Origin: Gnetum montanum
Taxonomy: Eukaryota > Streptophyta > Gnetopsida > Gnetales > Gnetaceae
Direction: 5' to 3'
Assembly: GCA_015680685.1 (NCBI GenBank)
Contig: MNCI01008022.1
Span: 449,973-513,972 of the forward strand
DNA length: 64,000 bases
Shown: positions 1 to 13,226 of the stretch, one piece after another
Numbering within the stretch: position 1 is the stretch's first letter
Layout of the letters: the number at the start of each line of letters is the position of its first letter
Program-made: the position numbers and the translations under genes
The notes under the pieces: generated by a model
Databases searched by the model: none
Told to the model about the DNA's origin: nothing
The model's input: the letters and a program-made list of their open reading frames with translations, nothing else

Positions 1-373
1 GGAAGAAACGAAATCATCGAATCTGAAATGAAAGATGATTCAATGTACCTATAATTGTGATTCGTAGTTGAACTCTATATCCCAAGTAATCTCTACCTAA
101 GATTTTTTATTAATAAAATCTTTTTTTTATCTTTTCAAGAAAGTTAGTTGATTTTATTTTATTTTTTATTTTTTGCTAAAAAATTTGTGGTTTATCCATA
201 TTGTCAATCTATAATATCATGTTATTATGCCTGAGTTCCTCGTCCAGAACAAACCTGACTGAAACATTCTAAATTGAAGTACAATATTGGGTGTTTTCAT
301 ATTGCACATTGATTTTCATGAATGGATATTTCATGTAAATATTGAAGATCGGTGCTTGTCTCATGGCTTACAG
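1..373 (+). other. Intron of the acyl-CoA oxidase gene (partial)
   Basis: AT-rich sequence without open coding, ending in the acceptor ttacag at 368-373 before the first visible exon. It is the 3' end of an intron whose donor lies outside the window. Confidence 0.7.
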
Positions 374-3300
374 AGGAGGAAGCATTAAAGCTGAGACGTT
401 ATATTGATGAACCAACATATGGTGATTTACATTGGGTGAGCATCTTGCCTTGTAGCAGTACATGTTTGTAGTAGGCTGTTCTTTGTATAAAAATGAGATT
501 TTTTTCGAGGGTCTTTATATGTTATTAAAACCATTAGATGATGATACTGCTAAGTGTATCTAGATTGTTTTTTGCCTCTTCAAAAACCATTTGATTTATT
601 TTCTTCCAGGTTTGAAAGATCATGTGTACTGGCAAAGCACTCTAAATTTGATTAATGTGTTGAGTTCCACTAATCCAAGTCTAAGCTGCTGCAAGATATT
701 GGAAATATTTTGGCAGAATAAAATGTTGATTTGTAGTTTTCCAAATTTTCTTCCAAATATAGGTAATTGCAGGGTAAAGCAAAAAGATACGATTACCATC
801 TTCACAATCATTCTTATAGAAGAAATATCTATTAACCATCATCCACTCTCATTCCAACAAATTATGTATGGTTAAAGACATCAACTTTTTAGATTAGACT
901 CACTTTCGTCCGGTCAATAACTTTTCTTTATCCACTTGATCTGTGCATAAAGTATCATATGCCTCTGCCACTTTAAGAAATGTTTATTTTCTGTATCACC
1001 TATTCTTAGCACAAGAGCAAATGCCTGAAGCCCCCCACAACCTTGCCTTAAAATCCATAGGTAATTTTTTTCCCAAACAATAAATCATCTAAAATTCAAG
1101 TTGAAAACAATCTAGCATTTATAAGAATCAATTTAACGGTAAAATAAACCATAAACATAGAACATTATTTAATGCTAACAGAAGCCTAAAGATCTAAACA
1201 GAGCCAGAATAGAACGAAGGCAAATATGATGATTGGCATCTCTCAAATCACTATATACTTAAGGTGCAATACAAATGTAAAAATAACTAAACATATAATC
1301 ATATTGATAGCTTTCTAATTCAGCAACAAGCAAATCAACTCAATCAATCCATTCCAGTAATTAAAATTATGCACAGCCAAACATAATCGGTCATATGGAG
1401 AGTCAAAATGTATGAAAACATAAAACATATTGTTCATGGAATATTAATAACAATAGCAACTGTGGTACATCTCCATGTCTATTAACAGTATCATTAATAA
1501 TGATACAGTATTTGTGGTACAGTAAAAGGAAAATCAGAAATTAGACAAGGCATAGGTCATTCAACCAATCAACAACTTATATCAAATCCTAAGCTTGGGA
1601 TGAATTCGTCGAAATCCAACAACTGTCTCATGCATCACATTTCTAATTTGTTACTAACATTAGTCATCAGATAAGTCAACCATTTAAACAATACGTGGTA
1701 TGTAGACACATCTTAGAACCAATGTATGAAAGAACTGCTATAAATCATGAGCACATTAATAGCGCATGGCCATCAGCACTATTCAAATTCATTGCAATCA
1801 TGAAATGATAGATAAATTCACAGATCAGTATCAAATTCTACAAATCAAAAGTATATAGTCATTAACATTACTCAAATTCATCACAATCATGAAATCATAC
1901 ACAAATAGATAAATCCACACATCAGCACCAAACCAGACACCTCATCATAACAAAGCATATTCACAAACACTCCTATAAGCATCAAGACTAAAATCCAAGA
2001 AAAAGTCAATCATTACATCTTCCCATATCCAATTCTCACCATCTCAAGATTTCAGGTAGTATTTTTCATCCATGCTCATACTTTTTCAAGTCCTGCCCAT
2101 ATAGCAAAAACAACAATCAAATTTGGTCTTTTTAGAATTTTTTTTATGTAGTTCAGATCTTTAGTCTTCATTTCTTTAACATATATGACATTTTCATTTG
2201 TAATTCTCCAACTTCCTCTAAAGAGCCATCTTCAGATGATATGAATTTTTAAGTCCAAGGCCACTACTATCTTCCCATAGATGACAAATCATATCCCAAT
2301 TTAATTGATGATTTTTTTTTGCCTTGTGCCAAATCCAATCAAAGAAAATCACATTCTAATTTTTCAAATTTTAACACATGAATTAAATTTTGTTGAAGTT
2401 ATCATTTATTAATTTTCAGGTTAATCATTTTCTTGTAAATTATCTTCTCTTGTTTTTGTGTTTCACGGGGACATCATGCTGTGAGCATGTTTGTTTCAGC
2501 TGATACAATTTCAACGGCATGACTTTTTCGTTGTGCTTTTAAGTTTGTTAAGACTGTTCAGTGTGCAGAGTTTTTATATAATGTTATAGTAAGTTTGTTT
2601 TCTCTACTGAAAAAAGAAGTAATTTGTCACTATATATAGCTGGAATTGTAGAAATTCCAAAAGGATCTATTCTTCCATCTTTATATCTGAATGGCTTTTC
2701 CATGTATTGATTGCAGGGAATGTTTATACCAGCCCTTAAAGGGCAGGCAAGTGATGAACAACAAAAAGAGTGGCTACCACGGGCATATAAGATGGAAATA
2801 ATTGGTTGCTATGCACAAACAGAGCTGGGTCACGGTTCTAATGTTCAAGGGCTTGAAACCACGGCAACGTTTGATCCTGCTTCTGATGAATTTGCTTTGA
2901 ATAGCCCAACACTGACATCTACAAAGGTATGCAACAAGTATACTTGCACATTCTACATAAATGGATTTTAGAAAGTAGCTTTCCCTATAACACCAACAGA
3001 GGTGGTCTCAAAAGGCTTTCGGAAACCCTCTACTAAACAATTGGTTTGTCATCCTGAAATGAAATGAAATCCAAGAAGTAAAACACATAATTATCTAGAT
3101 AATCATGATACTTATGTACAGAACCGAAGGTTGATTTCTAATCTAAAACACAACAGTTTCCTGCTTTGACGGAATCATCGTATTGTGTTAAGTATTCAGA
3201 TTTTGAAACTTTTCCTTAGTCCTCACATGTACATGTATTATGAAAACAAGCAGCATCTCAAGCTTCTCGTTGCTTTATCCCAATATTTATTATCACACTT

Positions 3301-6300
3301 CATTGTATCTCTTGAATTAAGATGCTATCCTTCTACAATATGTCCTGCTTTTGGACATTTGAAAAGCCTTTTTCTGCATTTATGTCCTATTTTCTTGCTT
3401 CATCTTCGACAGTGGACATAACATTAACACTCATAGTATACATGATACTTAAGATTTTTGCAGGCCATAAGCTTCATCTTTATCCTCCATATCAATCATT
3501 GTTAATTAATTTACATTTTCTTACTGTATTTGGGTTATTCTTTTGTCAGTTTGAAATCGTAATAATATATGCCAGTATCTTCTGTTTGAACCAACATCTT
3601 TAGTGATAGATTCTGTTGGTTTTGTAACAGTAGCATAATTTATTCAAAATGCAATATTGACAGAAGATTTTAAAGTCTTTCTTAATATTGTTTTATTGCA
3701 GCGCAGCTTGTTGGTAAGGCTTGTAACTTTGCATCTAGAAGTTACAGGTTCATTCCCATCAAGTTTTACCAAGATATAAAGAAACTGGGTTAAAAAAATT
3801 GCTGAAACTGAAAGCTGTTTGACAGGCTGCGTATCACCATGAACATGATAAAACAATTTAGTTTCAATTTCAAATTTATTTAATATCATTAAATTTCATT
3901 TAAATCAGAATTGTAATGTTTGCTCATTGAAAACTGGAGATATTAAAAGCGAAATGTGCTCTGAAGTTGAAAATAATTTTCATTCGATCTATCCAGTTAG
4001 ATGGAAAATCCTGTTAATAATGATTTTAGATAATAGACTCTTGTAACCAAGAGGATAAGGGACTTTCCTAAGTTTCATTCTGACATTGCTAACATATACT
4101 TTGGTTGTCCTTTCCCTGTTTTACTTGTATCTTGTCAATAATGTTTAGCGTTTCTTTTTCGTTCTTCATATATGTTTCACTTATGATTTTTTATTGAATA
4201 CTTCTTTCCATTCTGTTTGGGATATAAAAGTGGTGGCCAGGAGGTTTGGGCAAGGTATCAACCCACGCTATTGTATATGCTCGTCTCATCAGTGATGGTC
4301 AGGATTATGGAGTGCATGGTAATATCAATTCCAAGCATGTTTACTTACAGTCCCTCTAAAATCTTGGCATACTAATAAATATGAAAAAAAAAAAAAAAAT
4401 TGTGCAAGGCAGTGGAAATGGACTTTGTTGCCCTTTCAACCTTATGATGCCTAAGTTGTTTTGAATTTGGAATATATAGGTTTCATTGTACAAATCCGAA
4501 GCCTTGAAGATCACCAGCCACTTCCTGGAGTGACAGTTGCTGATATTGGTACAAAATTTGGAAATGGAGGATATAATTGTATGGATAATGGTATGCTAGG
4601 CTTCAATAATGTTCGAATACCACGAAAGCAAATGTTGATGAGGTATGTGAATCTAATTCTAAATTTTGTATGGTTAGATGCAATGGTTGTTTAAAGCTTA
4701 AAATAGTTCCCTATTTATAAGATGTTATGTCCTGAAAAAATTTTCAAACTTCTAGATTGTAATGATTCTTTGGAAAGAAGTGTACATTTCATCTCACTGT
4801 TTGACTTGATAATATTTCTGAAGGCATTCTCAAGTTACTAGAGAAGGAAAATATGTCCAATTTGATGTTCCCAGACAACTTGGATATGGTGCTATGGTTT
4901 TTGTAAGAAAGTCTATTGTCGTGGATGCCTCCGGTTACCTTTCAAGAGCTGTTTGTGTTGCCGTTAGATACAGTGCTGTCAGACGACAGTTTGGTTCACA
5001 AAATGGAGGTCCTGAAACGCAGGTATTTAAGAAAATGGTAGCCTTTCTCTGATACTGAGAAGTTAGCTGCTGATTTGCTTTCTTTGCCTTTAATGGTAAC
5101 CTTTCGCACTGATGATGTACCATTCCCGTTCCTGGTACTATGTATTATTATGGGAGGCAAGAATTCTTACCTTTTTCTTCTGTTAAAAAAATGTGCAGGT
5201 TATTGATTACAAGACTCAGCAAAATAGGCTTTTTCCTTTGTTGGCTACTGCATATGCATATAGATTCTTGGGTGAATGGATGGAATGGCTGTATTCAGAT
5301 GTCCAAACACGCTTGCATGCCAATGATTTTTCTACTTTGCCGGAAACACATGCATGTACAGCAGGGCTGAAATCAGTGACAACATCCGTGACTGCGGTAT
5401 GTTCAGTGTACTTTTAGCTGCTGACATGAGAATCTTGATTATATGATAGTATTCTATAAGATTTTATTCACGAAGTAGATGTTTGAATTCTGAAATGGTT
5501 AACCAGCATCATAAGATTTTAAGAATGTTCTTTATTTTGTTAGATGTTTTAAACAGCTTGTTGAGTTTTATAATATGAAAAAGGCTTTATTTATAATTTT
5601 TAAAGAGTCTTGTACTAGATTGAACCATGTCTGGTTCAGATGTTGGGTTGTGAAATTTGGTAAGTGCACTGTTTATTTGATTTTCAATTAGGCATTTTTA
5701 TCTGCTTTGATATTAGTTTTGATGACTTAGTATTTTGTCATAAAATGAAATTTAAGTATCCTGCTAGTTATACAGATCAAAATATCTGAATTATGCCTGA
5801 GAAACTGATGTACTTCTTTTCTTGCTTTTTATGTTGTCAAAATGTTAAATGGCACGAGCTTAAGCATTGTGGACTGGGAGCACTATGATAGAGCAGTTCC
5901 TATATAACGTAGTAATTCTCCAGAGGAATTGCCCTTCCTGATTTACACGAGAATGGCTTTAATATATTTGTATATATTATGCTTGATAGGAGCGTCGGTA
6001 TTTGTTATTTTCTTTGCAATGCTCAAATTTTTAACGTCCTACACATTTACAAGTTCCTCCTATCAAGGTTTTAAATATAAATGAAAACTGCATGCAAATT
6101 CTACATCAACTTTTTACTCCGTAGAGTTTGAAGATTGATGTGTTAGTTAAGGTAGATAAATTATAACACAACTAGCTGAATAGCCAGAATTGAAAGAAAT
6201 AAGTTGCTGTTCAAATTTGTAAATTTCAATGTTTATATAATAAAATTTCTTTCAGAGTTCTCACAATTATTGTTTGTTTATCTAGGATGGTATTGAAGAA

Positions 6301-9300
6301 TGTCGTAAGCTCTGTGGTGGACATGGTTACTTGTGCAGTAGTGGACTTCCAGAATTGTTTGCTGTGTATGTTCCTGCCTGCACATATGAAGGAGATAACA
6401 CTGTTCTGCTTTTACAGGTCCAACTCTTTTACATATATATCTATATTAAGTGGTTATAATAAATGCGGTGGCCTTGTGCGAGTAACTAACGTTTTTGTAA
6501 CTCAAATGTTTTTTCATTGTGATATGCTGACAATCCTGAGGTTGTGGAGACATCAACGCTTCAGTTAGGTTGATGATTTTCTCTAAATGATCAGTGCTTT
6601 CTTAAACTATTTCTGGTTGGCAACAGGTAGCAAGATTTCTAATGAAGACTGTCGAACAATTGAGAAGCAGGAAACCAGTAGGAACTGCAGCTTATTTGGG
6701 AAAAAGGGAGCTGTTGAGAAACAACTGCAGGGTTTCCAAAGGTAAAAACTTTATCATACAGGGGGATTTTTATGCAAATTTTTAGACTTGGAAATTTATG
6801 AACTCTAGACATAAAATAATAATAGAAAAAAGAAATCTGGTCTATTCCATAATCCAGCGGCTTTTTATTTCAACTTAGTATTCAGTTATTATTAATTCCT
6901 ATTCTTATAATACTGAACATGTATGAACTGCAGCTGAGGACTGGTTGAATCATTCAGTGGTGTTGGAAGCATTTGAAGCAAGATCAGCAAGGCTTGCAGC
7001 AAGATGTGCAATTGAAATCAGTCAATCAGCTGATCCAGAAGCAGGTAGGTTCTAATTCAAGAATTCTTAAGAGTAAGTTAATCCGACTGCAGGGTTTTCC
7101 TTGCCTGCTATGGCCCAATCAGACATATCAGTGCTTTCTTGGCAGTCTTAAAGTCAAAACAATTAATGTTCTTGAAAGATGTTATTATATATTTTCAAAC
7201 ATTAAATAAGACAAATGATAGCTGACCCAATTTTGTTGGGACTAGGCTAGGATGAAGATGATGAAGAAATAGGCCAATACGCCGCTATGTCAGCTGATGC
7301 ACCGCAGTGTCCCATTAACCTTAAATGATGATGGGCATGGAAGATGGGAGATGTAATAGCTTATGCTTTGTCTGCTGATATTTATATTTTGCCAAAAATA
7401 GGAAACCAAAATATTTGATTGAGGAATTGATGCTAGGAATGATAGCAGGTGCAGTTAGGGAACATGGTGATATACACTCTTGGCCTATATACATATTTTA
7501 ATGATATCCAAGCTAGTTGTTATTTTAAACTTTAAACATTTTTACCAAATTTTCAGGAGATCACGAAAACTCCCCAGTGCATTCCTTTATTTGAGACTAG
7601 CATGATCTTTCATGTGAGAATAAATCAAAAGAAACACTTAAGTCAACACAAAAAAAGAGTTTAGAAAGGATAGTTGGGAGTGAGAAGCTCAACAAACAGT
7701 CCGAGCTCAGGGATCTTAGAGATTTCCGAGACCTAAAACCATAAATAATGTCAAATAAAAGCATGTACAAAAGTCCCAAAGAGGTGTAGCTCATTGGTTT
7801 AAGACTTGTGATTTTTGTCCTATAACATGTAGGTTTGATTCCAGTGGGTTAATAAGCTTATAATCGTTATATAAAGATGTTGTTCTGTGAACTATCACTG
7901 AAATTTACGGTGTCCAGCTTCATTGATTTCTATAACCTGTCATTCTCACAACTACACTAGGTGGCACTTTTTATTGTCAGAAATGTCTTGGTTAAGGATG
8001 TACATACTCCACGTTCTAACAGTAACGGGGTTCTCTAAACATTCCTGTTTGAACTTATTCATGATGTGGGTGTGCAATTATTCTGTATCTTTGTATTACA
8101 TATGTTCATATGTGCGTCAAGCCTATATGTTATTTTGAGAAATTACTTCTTGGAGTGATGGTAAGGTACTTGTTACTCAAGTCATATGACCTGGGTTCAA
8201 GCTTGGGTGTAGCCACTTAAAAAGTGGTTAGGCTTTTGCTCATCCACCGCTCTTCCAGGACCCCAAATTGGTGGGATGAGCATTAAGCCAGTGGGTGATC
8301 ATCCTTCTTCAAATACTATCCATGGCAGGTCTCTATCATTTTGAAATGACGTTGTATTGGCTCCTGTCATTATTGTCTTTTCCTCTATTTTAATAAATAT
8401 ATATTTTGAAGGTAAAATGAAATAGTGCTACTGGAGCCAGAATACATTATTTCAAATTTTTTAAATGAGTGAGCCAAACACAGGTATTGTGTTCTAGCAG
8501 ACAGATGTAGGCACTTTTAGAATTTGGATCATGAATTGAATCACTCAAGATATATCAAGTAGTCACCATCATTAGTTATTATCTAAGTTAATGTACTTCA
8601 ATTCTTGTTGTTTATTATCATGTTCATGGTGCCTTTCTCCAATCTAGATGGGCTAATCATTAAGGTTAGCAAAGGATTTGATGATGAGTTTCTATAGCCA
8701 GCTGTCTACCTAATGCCATAGCCTGAATGTGTTTGTTGACCATGCCCTCAAATTGGCATGTGTCTCAGGATGCCCCTTGGGCTTGAAGCTGCAACTCGCA
8801 AATCAAAAGTTCCATGTTCTAATCAAGTGACCTATGGCTTACTGAATTATTGTTTATCATTTGACTTATTTCTTTTGTTACTATTTTTCCTCTAGTTTAA
8901 TCATAGTATGAATGTGCAAGACAAATGTGCTAACGTCAAAAGAAACCGGCGTTGTTGTGATTTGTTTACACTGATGTTTTGAAAAGGCTAATGTGTTTTG
9001 CTTGTTTACAGGTTTCAATGAACTATCCAGTGAGTTGGTAGAATCTGCAAGGGCCCACTGTGAATTGATAGTTGTTTCTAAGTAGGTATTTTTATCTTGG
9101 CATGAGCATCTGCATGTAACTACATTTATAATGATTTTCGTCGAAATATATCCGGGAGATTAGTATATTATGCAAGTTATGATACAAATGATTCGTTTGG
9201 CAACTTCAAAAAATAACGAGGAAGAACACTTTTCTACATTTTTATATTCATATACTGAAATCAAGGTCGGAAGGAAAACCATTTCATCTTTTTTTGAATT

Positions 9301-9826
9301 TTTGCTTCTCTAGGTTCATAGATAAATTGCAGCAGGACCTCCCAGGGAAGGGAGTGAAGGAGCAACTTGCAATCTTATGCAGTGTTTATGCCCTTTCACT
9401 AATTCAGAAGCATAATGGAGATTTCATTTCAACTGGTTATATTACTTCTGAACAGTTGGATTTAGCACGGCAACAACTTCGTTCCCTTTACTCCAAGGTT
9501 CTTTAAATAATTATCTGAAAAAAATTCATGCATGTTATACTTAAATATTTTTTACTTATAGAAAAATAATCCACTTAGAGTTTCCCTATCCTTTCTGTTT
9601 CTAAAATTGGTGCCAGGTGCGGGAGAATGCTGTTGCTCTAGTTGATGCATTTAATTACACTGATCATTACTTGGGATCTACACTTGGAAGATATGATGGA
9701 AACGTCTACGAAAATCTTTACCTGGAAGCTTTGAAGGATCCGTTGAACAGATCAGATGTATGTGAAGGCTATGAGAGCTATATTCAGCCAATTTTGAAAC
9801 AGAAAATTAGTAAAGCAAGATTGTGA
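374..9826 (+). CDS. ACX1: Peroxisomal acyl-CoA oxidase, ACX1 type (3' twelve exons; 5' end outside window)
   Basis: Acyl-CoA oxidases do the first step of peroxisomal beta-oxidation: FAD-dependent oxidation of acyl-CoA to trans-2-enoyl-CoA with H2O2 release; ACX1 also serves jasmonate synthesis. Exons by GT-AG borders and frame: 374-435, 2717-2926, 4231-4318, 4480-4642, 4824-5022, 5199-5396, 6286-6417, 6627-6741, 6934-7044, 9012-9081, 9314-9497, 9617-9826. Joined they give 579 codons plus stop with no frameshift. Visible motifs in order: [13 protein letters not shown] and KWWPGGLGK (FAD/substrate region, the latter across the 2926/4231 junction), SAVRRQFG, the catalytic-glutamate motif ACTYEGDN, and NYTDHYLGS near the end. 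The C-terminus is KARL, so ARL is the peroxisomal PTS1 as in plant ACX1. The family is about 660 residues, so about 80 N-terminal residues lie left of position 374. Intact and probably functional. ACX1 versus the close paralogue ACX5 cannot be separated here. Confidence 0.95.
436..2716 (+). other. Large first visible intron of the acyl-CoA oxidase gene
   Basis: Donor gtgagc at 436 and acceptor ttgcag ending at 2716 enclose 2.3 kb of AT-rich DNA. A degenerate repeat can be seen: a block near 1780-1840 (attcattgcaatcatgaaat) recurs near 1870-1930 (attcatcacaatcatgaaat). No gene seen. Confidence 0.75.
7218..7264 (+). repeat. SINE-like 3' tail in ACX intron
   Basis: Contains ttttgttgggactaggctag followed by gatgaagatgatgaag. 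The same tail (ttttgttgggataaggctag then gatgatgatgat) occurs at about 24385-24422. This resembles the conserved 3' end of Au-like plant SINEs. No clear tRNA-like head lies close upstream. Confidence 0.5.
7781..7900 (+). repeat. tRNA-derived SINE-like sequence in ACX intron
   Basis: An A-box-like stretch (gtgtagctcattggttt) and, about 45 bases later, a B-box-like ggtttgattcc have the order and spacing of a tRNA-type internal promoter. There is no cloverleaf, so it is better read as a SINE head than a tRNA gene. It lies in the 7045-9011 intron, same strand as the gene. Confidence 0.45.
8150..8350 (+). repeat. Second tRNA-derived SINE-like sequence in ACX intron
   Basis: An A-box-like gagtgatggtaaggta is followed by the B-box-like gacctgggttcaagc about 40 bases later, then a non-tRNA body with ggtgggatgagc. 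The layout is typical of plant SINEs. It is unlike the element at 7781, so a different SINE family is likely. Confidence 0.45.
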
Positions 9827-11559
9827 TTTCAGAATGAAGGCTTCATTTTCTTCTTAAATTGAAGATCTAAAGATCCTTTTTGTATACAAGGAAAAAAAAT
9901 AGAAACTAGGAAAGTAAGAGAAAATACTTATCACACTGGTACTACAACCTGGAACAGTAAACATAGCGCTGAGCTCCTGAACTTTTATGTTATTATTACG
10001 GTATTGTTTAATTTATGACGCAACCATATATTTGAAAGTAAGTATTCACATTATTACGATTTACACGTTTTGTGCAGTGAAAACTCAGTTTATTGCAAAA
10101 ATGCAAAAAAGAGCTTTAATTTAAGCTGCATTAATATCCAGCATTTTGATAATTATGACAGACTTATGGGATCAGCGTCCAAGTTAAAAAAGGACTTCGT
10201 GTTTCTTTATAAACTTATGTGGAAATTTGTTTTGTTTGGCTATTATTATGCTGGATTAAAACTATGATATTTATCATTTTTATTTTATACTTGATAAAAA
10301 GTTTTAAACTTAATTTGATAGGGCTTAAAAAATTAGATTTTTTGTTTCATAAATAAAAAATTGCACTCAGCAATGTGATTATACAAATTTGATAATTTTC
10401 GTCAAGAGGGCAATACCAATCACAAAAATGTTAGCGGAAAAGCCAGCACTAATTTGTGATAATGGGACTAACTACCCGGGAAGGGAGGCAAGTGTGAACA
10501 CTAATTTGGATATAATATTTTATTTATTAACTTACTATAGAAACCTTCGTCTTTATTGTTCATGAAATTTGGCTTTCGTTTTCCGTTTGAATAAATGATT
10601 CAAGGAGACGCTATTTCCATTCAATAGATTCTTTCTATAAAGAAAGCTCATGGAGATTTGCAAGTTTGTTGATGCTTTGGAGGATGGTACTTGAAAATTT
10701 GGTGGGTCTTGTAACTTACGTTTTCTTGGAATAGTAACGTTTTGGAACGTCTTAAATTATGCAATGGAACATGCTATGCTTGGGAATGAACCCACTAATG
10801 GAGTTCTAATAGAGGGAAAACAAAACAAAAGATTTCTGTTTAATGTACATTTTCTTTTCAAATTCTTTAAGCTGAAATTTAGTGTTCTTTCATAATAGAG
10901 GGACGGTCATTTAGAGGGATGTTAAGGTGCTCATTTCTTCTCAACTTGGTGGGATGGCTTGAGGTAATGATCGTTTAACATAATTAGATGATAGGACAAA
11001 CAAAATCTACAAAGTATCTTAAAGTTAAGGTGATTGAATTTGTTGGTTGATTTAAAAGCTTCAAAAATGTATAATGAGAGGACATTTAAATTCATTGATG
11101 GTTGTAATTAATATGTTTAATGAATAGCCTTTTTAAAACAAAAATAAATATGTTTTATTTTCATTAATTCACCGATACTTTTTTGTCTTTTATTCTTATA
11201 TAATTGGATTTATTAATAACTAAACACTTTGTTAGTTTTTATCTAACATCTTCAAATGTTCATCTATTTACTCAAAAGGCATATTAAAAAGAGGGTATTT
11301 GTCAAATTTTTCTTAAGAGTGTTTGAGAATCAAGTTGCTCCTCATAATTTGAAAAATGTATATAAATCCATCATAGAAGGATAAATTTGGTGATCTTGGC
11401 ATTGAGTAGTTTAAAAAGTGATATGATTTTAAGTCACAAGTATCACTAGCAAGTTACAATCTAAGCTAAAACATATCTATATTTGATTGCATCACAACTT
11501 GCCCTTGCCTCTAATTTATTCTTATGCAATAATGAAACCATAACAAAAAAGACTTTGGT
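9827..11559. other. ACX 3' UTR and intergenic DNA
   Basis: Directly after the ACX stop is AT-rich sequence that should hold the 3' UTR; I cannot fix a poly(A) site. The remainder has no coherent coding frame and no recognisable element. Confidence 0.5.
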
Positions 11560-12040
11560 GGGCAATGTTGAGTTATAACCTTAGAATTTGACTATATGTC
11601 TTAGGACAGAATATTGTTTTAAAAAATGGTTTTGACAATCCTTCCTCCCCCTCCTAATTCAAAAGTGCCAATTATAGTTTATTTAAATGGTTACCTCATT
11701 GTCTTGTTAGGCAAGAGGCTCCTAATTCAAGTCAAACTTGAGGCATCACTATATTCCTTTATAATAATATTTTTAAAGTATCTTGTTGGCTATATATCTT
11801 GGGGCATACCTCTAGTCAATATATTTTGGGTTTTGACACATCTCCTTCCTTAATTTGGAAGTAGTTAGTGAAAGGTGGCTAAAGCAGTTAGCTTATTTGT
11901 AGCCAAGAGGTTGCCAATTCATTCATAATTAAGGCATCATTATATTGCTTTATATTTCTTCTAATATATCATGTTGGCTATATGACTTGGGATACACCTA
12001 TAGTCAAATTATTTCATGTTTCAACATCCTTCCCCCAAAT
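11560..12040 (+). repeat. Degenerate tandem repeat, about 190-bp unit, with tRNA-like box
   Basis: Two clear copies and a partial third end in similar text: gactatatgtcttagg...acaatccttcc (to about 11645), ggctatatatcttggg...acatctccttcc (to about 11850) and ggctatatgacttggg...aacatccttcc (to about 12033). Each full copy starts with a diverged tRNA-like segment (cctaattcaagtc / gccaattcattc as B box). This suggests tandem or repeated insertion of one SINE-like family. Confidence 0.5.
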
Positions 12041-12451
12041 TTAGTATTTCATGGTAGTAAGTGGAGGGTAAGATTACAATAAGCTCATTCGAAGAATGAG
12101 TGAGTACACCAAGCCCCATAAATTGTTTTTTCATTCCTATCTAGGCAAGCATGGAGGTTCCATAATAGGTAACATCTACTTAGCCCTAAGCGTTTTTTAG
12201 GAAACACCACCCTTGATCTCCACTCTCCCTAAAAACAACAACACCCAAATTAAGGATCCAAATAAGGGCTCACTCATGTGTACTTGAAATGACTACATTA
12301 CACATTAGGCTTGCTAACTTTGCAAAGCAAAAGAATACTTTCACTAGGCTTAGATATGACTCATGAGAGTTGAGTAAAAGTCAAAAAGCTCAACAAACAT
12401 TAACTTTTGTTGAAAAGAAGACGTTCTAATTGCACCTTTTAGTACGACCAT

Positions 12452-13226
12452 TGATGAGTGGTGATATGCCCAACATTGAACCATTCAATCTATAAACATC
12501 ACAATAAAATGTATCATAATTTATGGATGGACTCATGTTAAGTGTTAGCTCATTAGGTGATTGCAAGTCATTATCTTCCTAGTAAGGCTTGTAGTAGCCC
12601 TCTAATTTGTATGGTAAGCTTAGTTGAGGTGTATGGTTGTTGATGTTGTATTGGCCATGTTCTACTACCAAGGAAACAAGAAAAGAATATTTAATTGTCT
12701 AATTAATTAATTAACAAAAAATAAATCCTAAATTAGCCTATAGGTAGTGAGTATCCATTCCTCAATTTGCCATCATATTCCTAGATATTCGGGTTAACTA
12801 CTTGGTTACCAAACTAGTATATTGTTGGGTGTACCAAGTATCTAATTGTTGGGATTACCAAGCTAGTATGAGTTTAATGCTCAAGATTGTGTCATACTCA
12901 TTCCACCATTAATTATTGTGCAATGAAATGTAAATTTTATTAGAAAGAAAACAATAAAATAACAATGACAATTAAATGTAAGAAATAAAAAATCTAATGT
13001 AAGTCAAAGTTATTCTAAATTTAGTATTTCATGCTTAGGTAAAATACATTGAGTGATAATCATTTTGTTATGGGAAAGGTATCTCTTAGCTCACTCATTA
13101 CTAGGTTTATACCATATTTACTTTAGCTAATATTTTCACATACTAAATCTTTACCTTTTTAGTCCATGAGATTAACATGGAAGTTCAAGAAATAGATTTT
13201 TATGGTTAAATAATGTATTCGACAAG
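12452..13226 (-). repeat. Old LTR (H), reverse orientation, interrupted by element A
   Basis: Begins tgatgagtgg, like the reverse complement of the CTCATCA ends of the other LTRs here. It aligns in order with the LTRs of element B: gctcattaggtgattgcaag, then nttggnttaccaa and attgggattaccaa, then atgctcattc / atactcattc. Element A enters after acaag (13222-13226). The right part of H, with its TCTTATCA end, is seen only in the second copy at 22644-23094. No H internal region remains here. Confidence 0.65.

Noticed and set aside
436-2716. Organelle DNA insertion in the AT-rich first intron
   Set aside because: Low GC only; no chloroplast or mitochondrial gene recognised.
7781-7900. True tRNA gene
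   Set aside because: A and B boxes are present, but there is no acceptor stem, anticodon arm or CCA-proximal pairing that closes.
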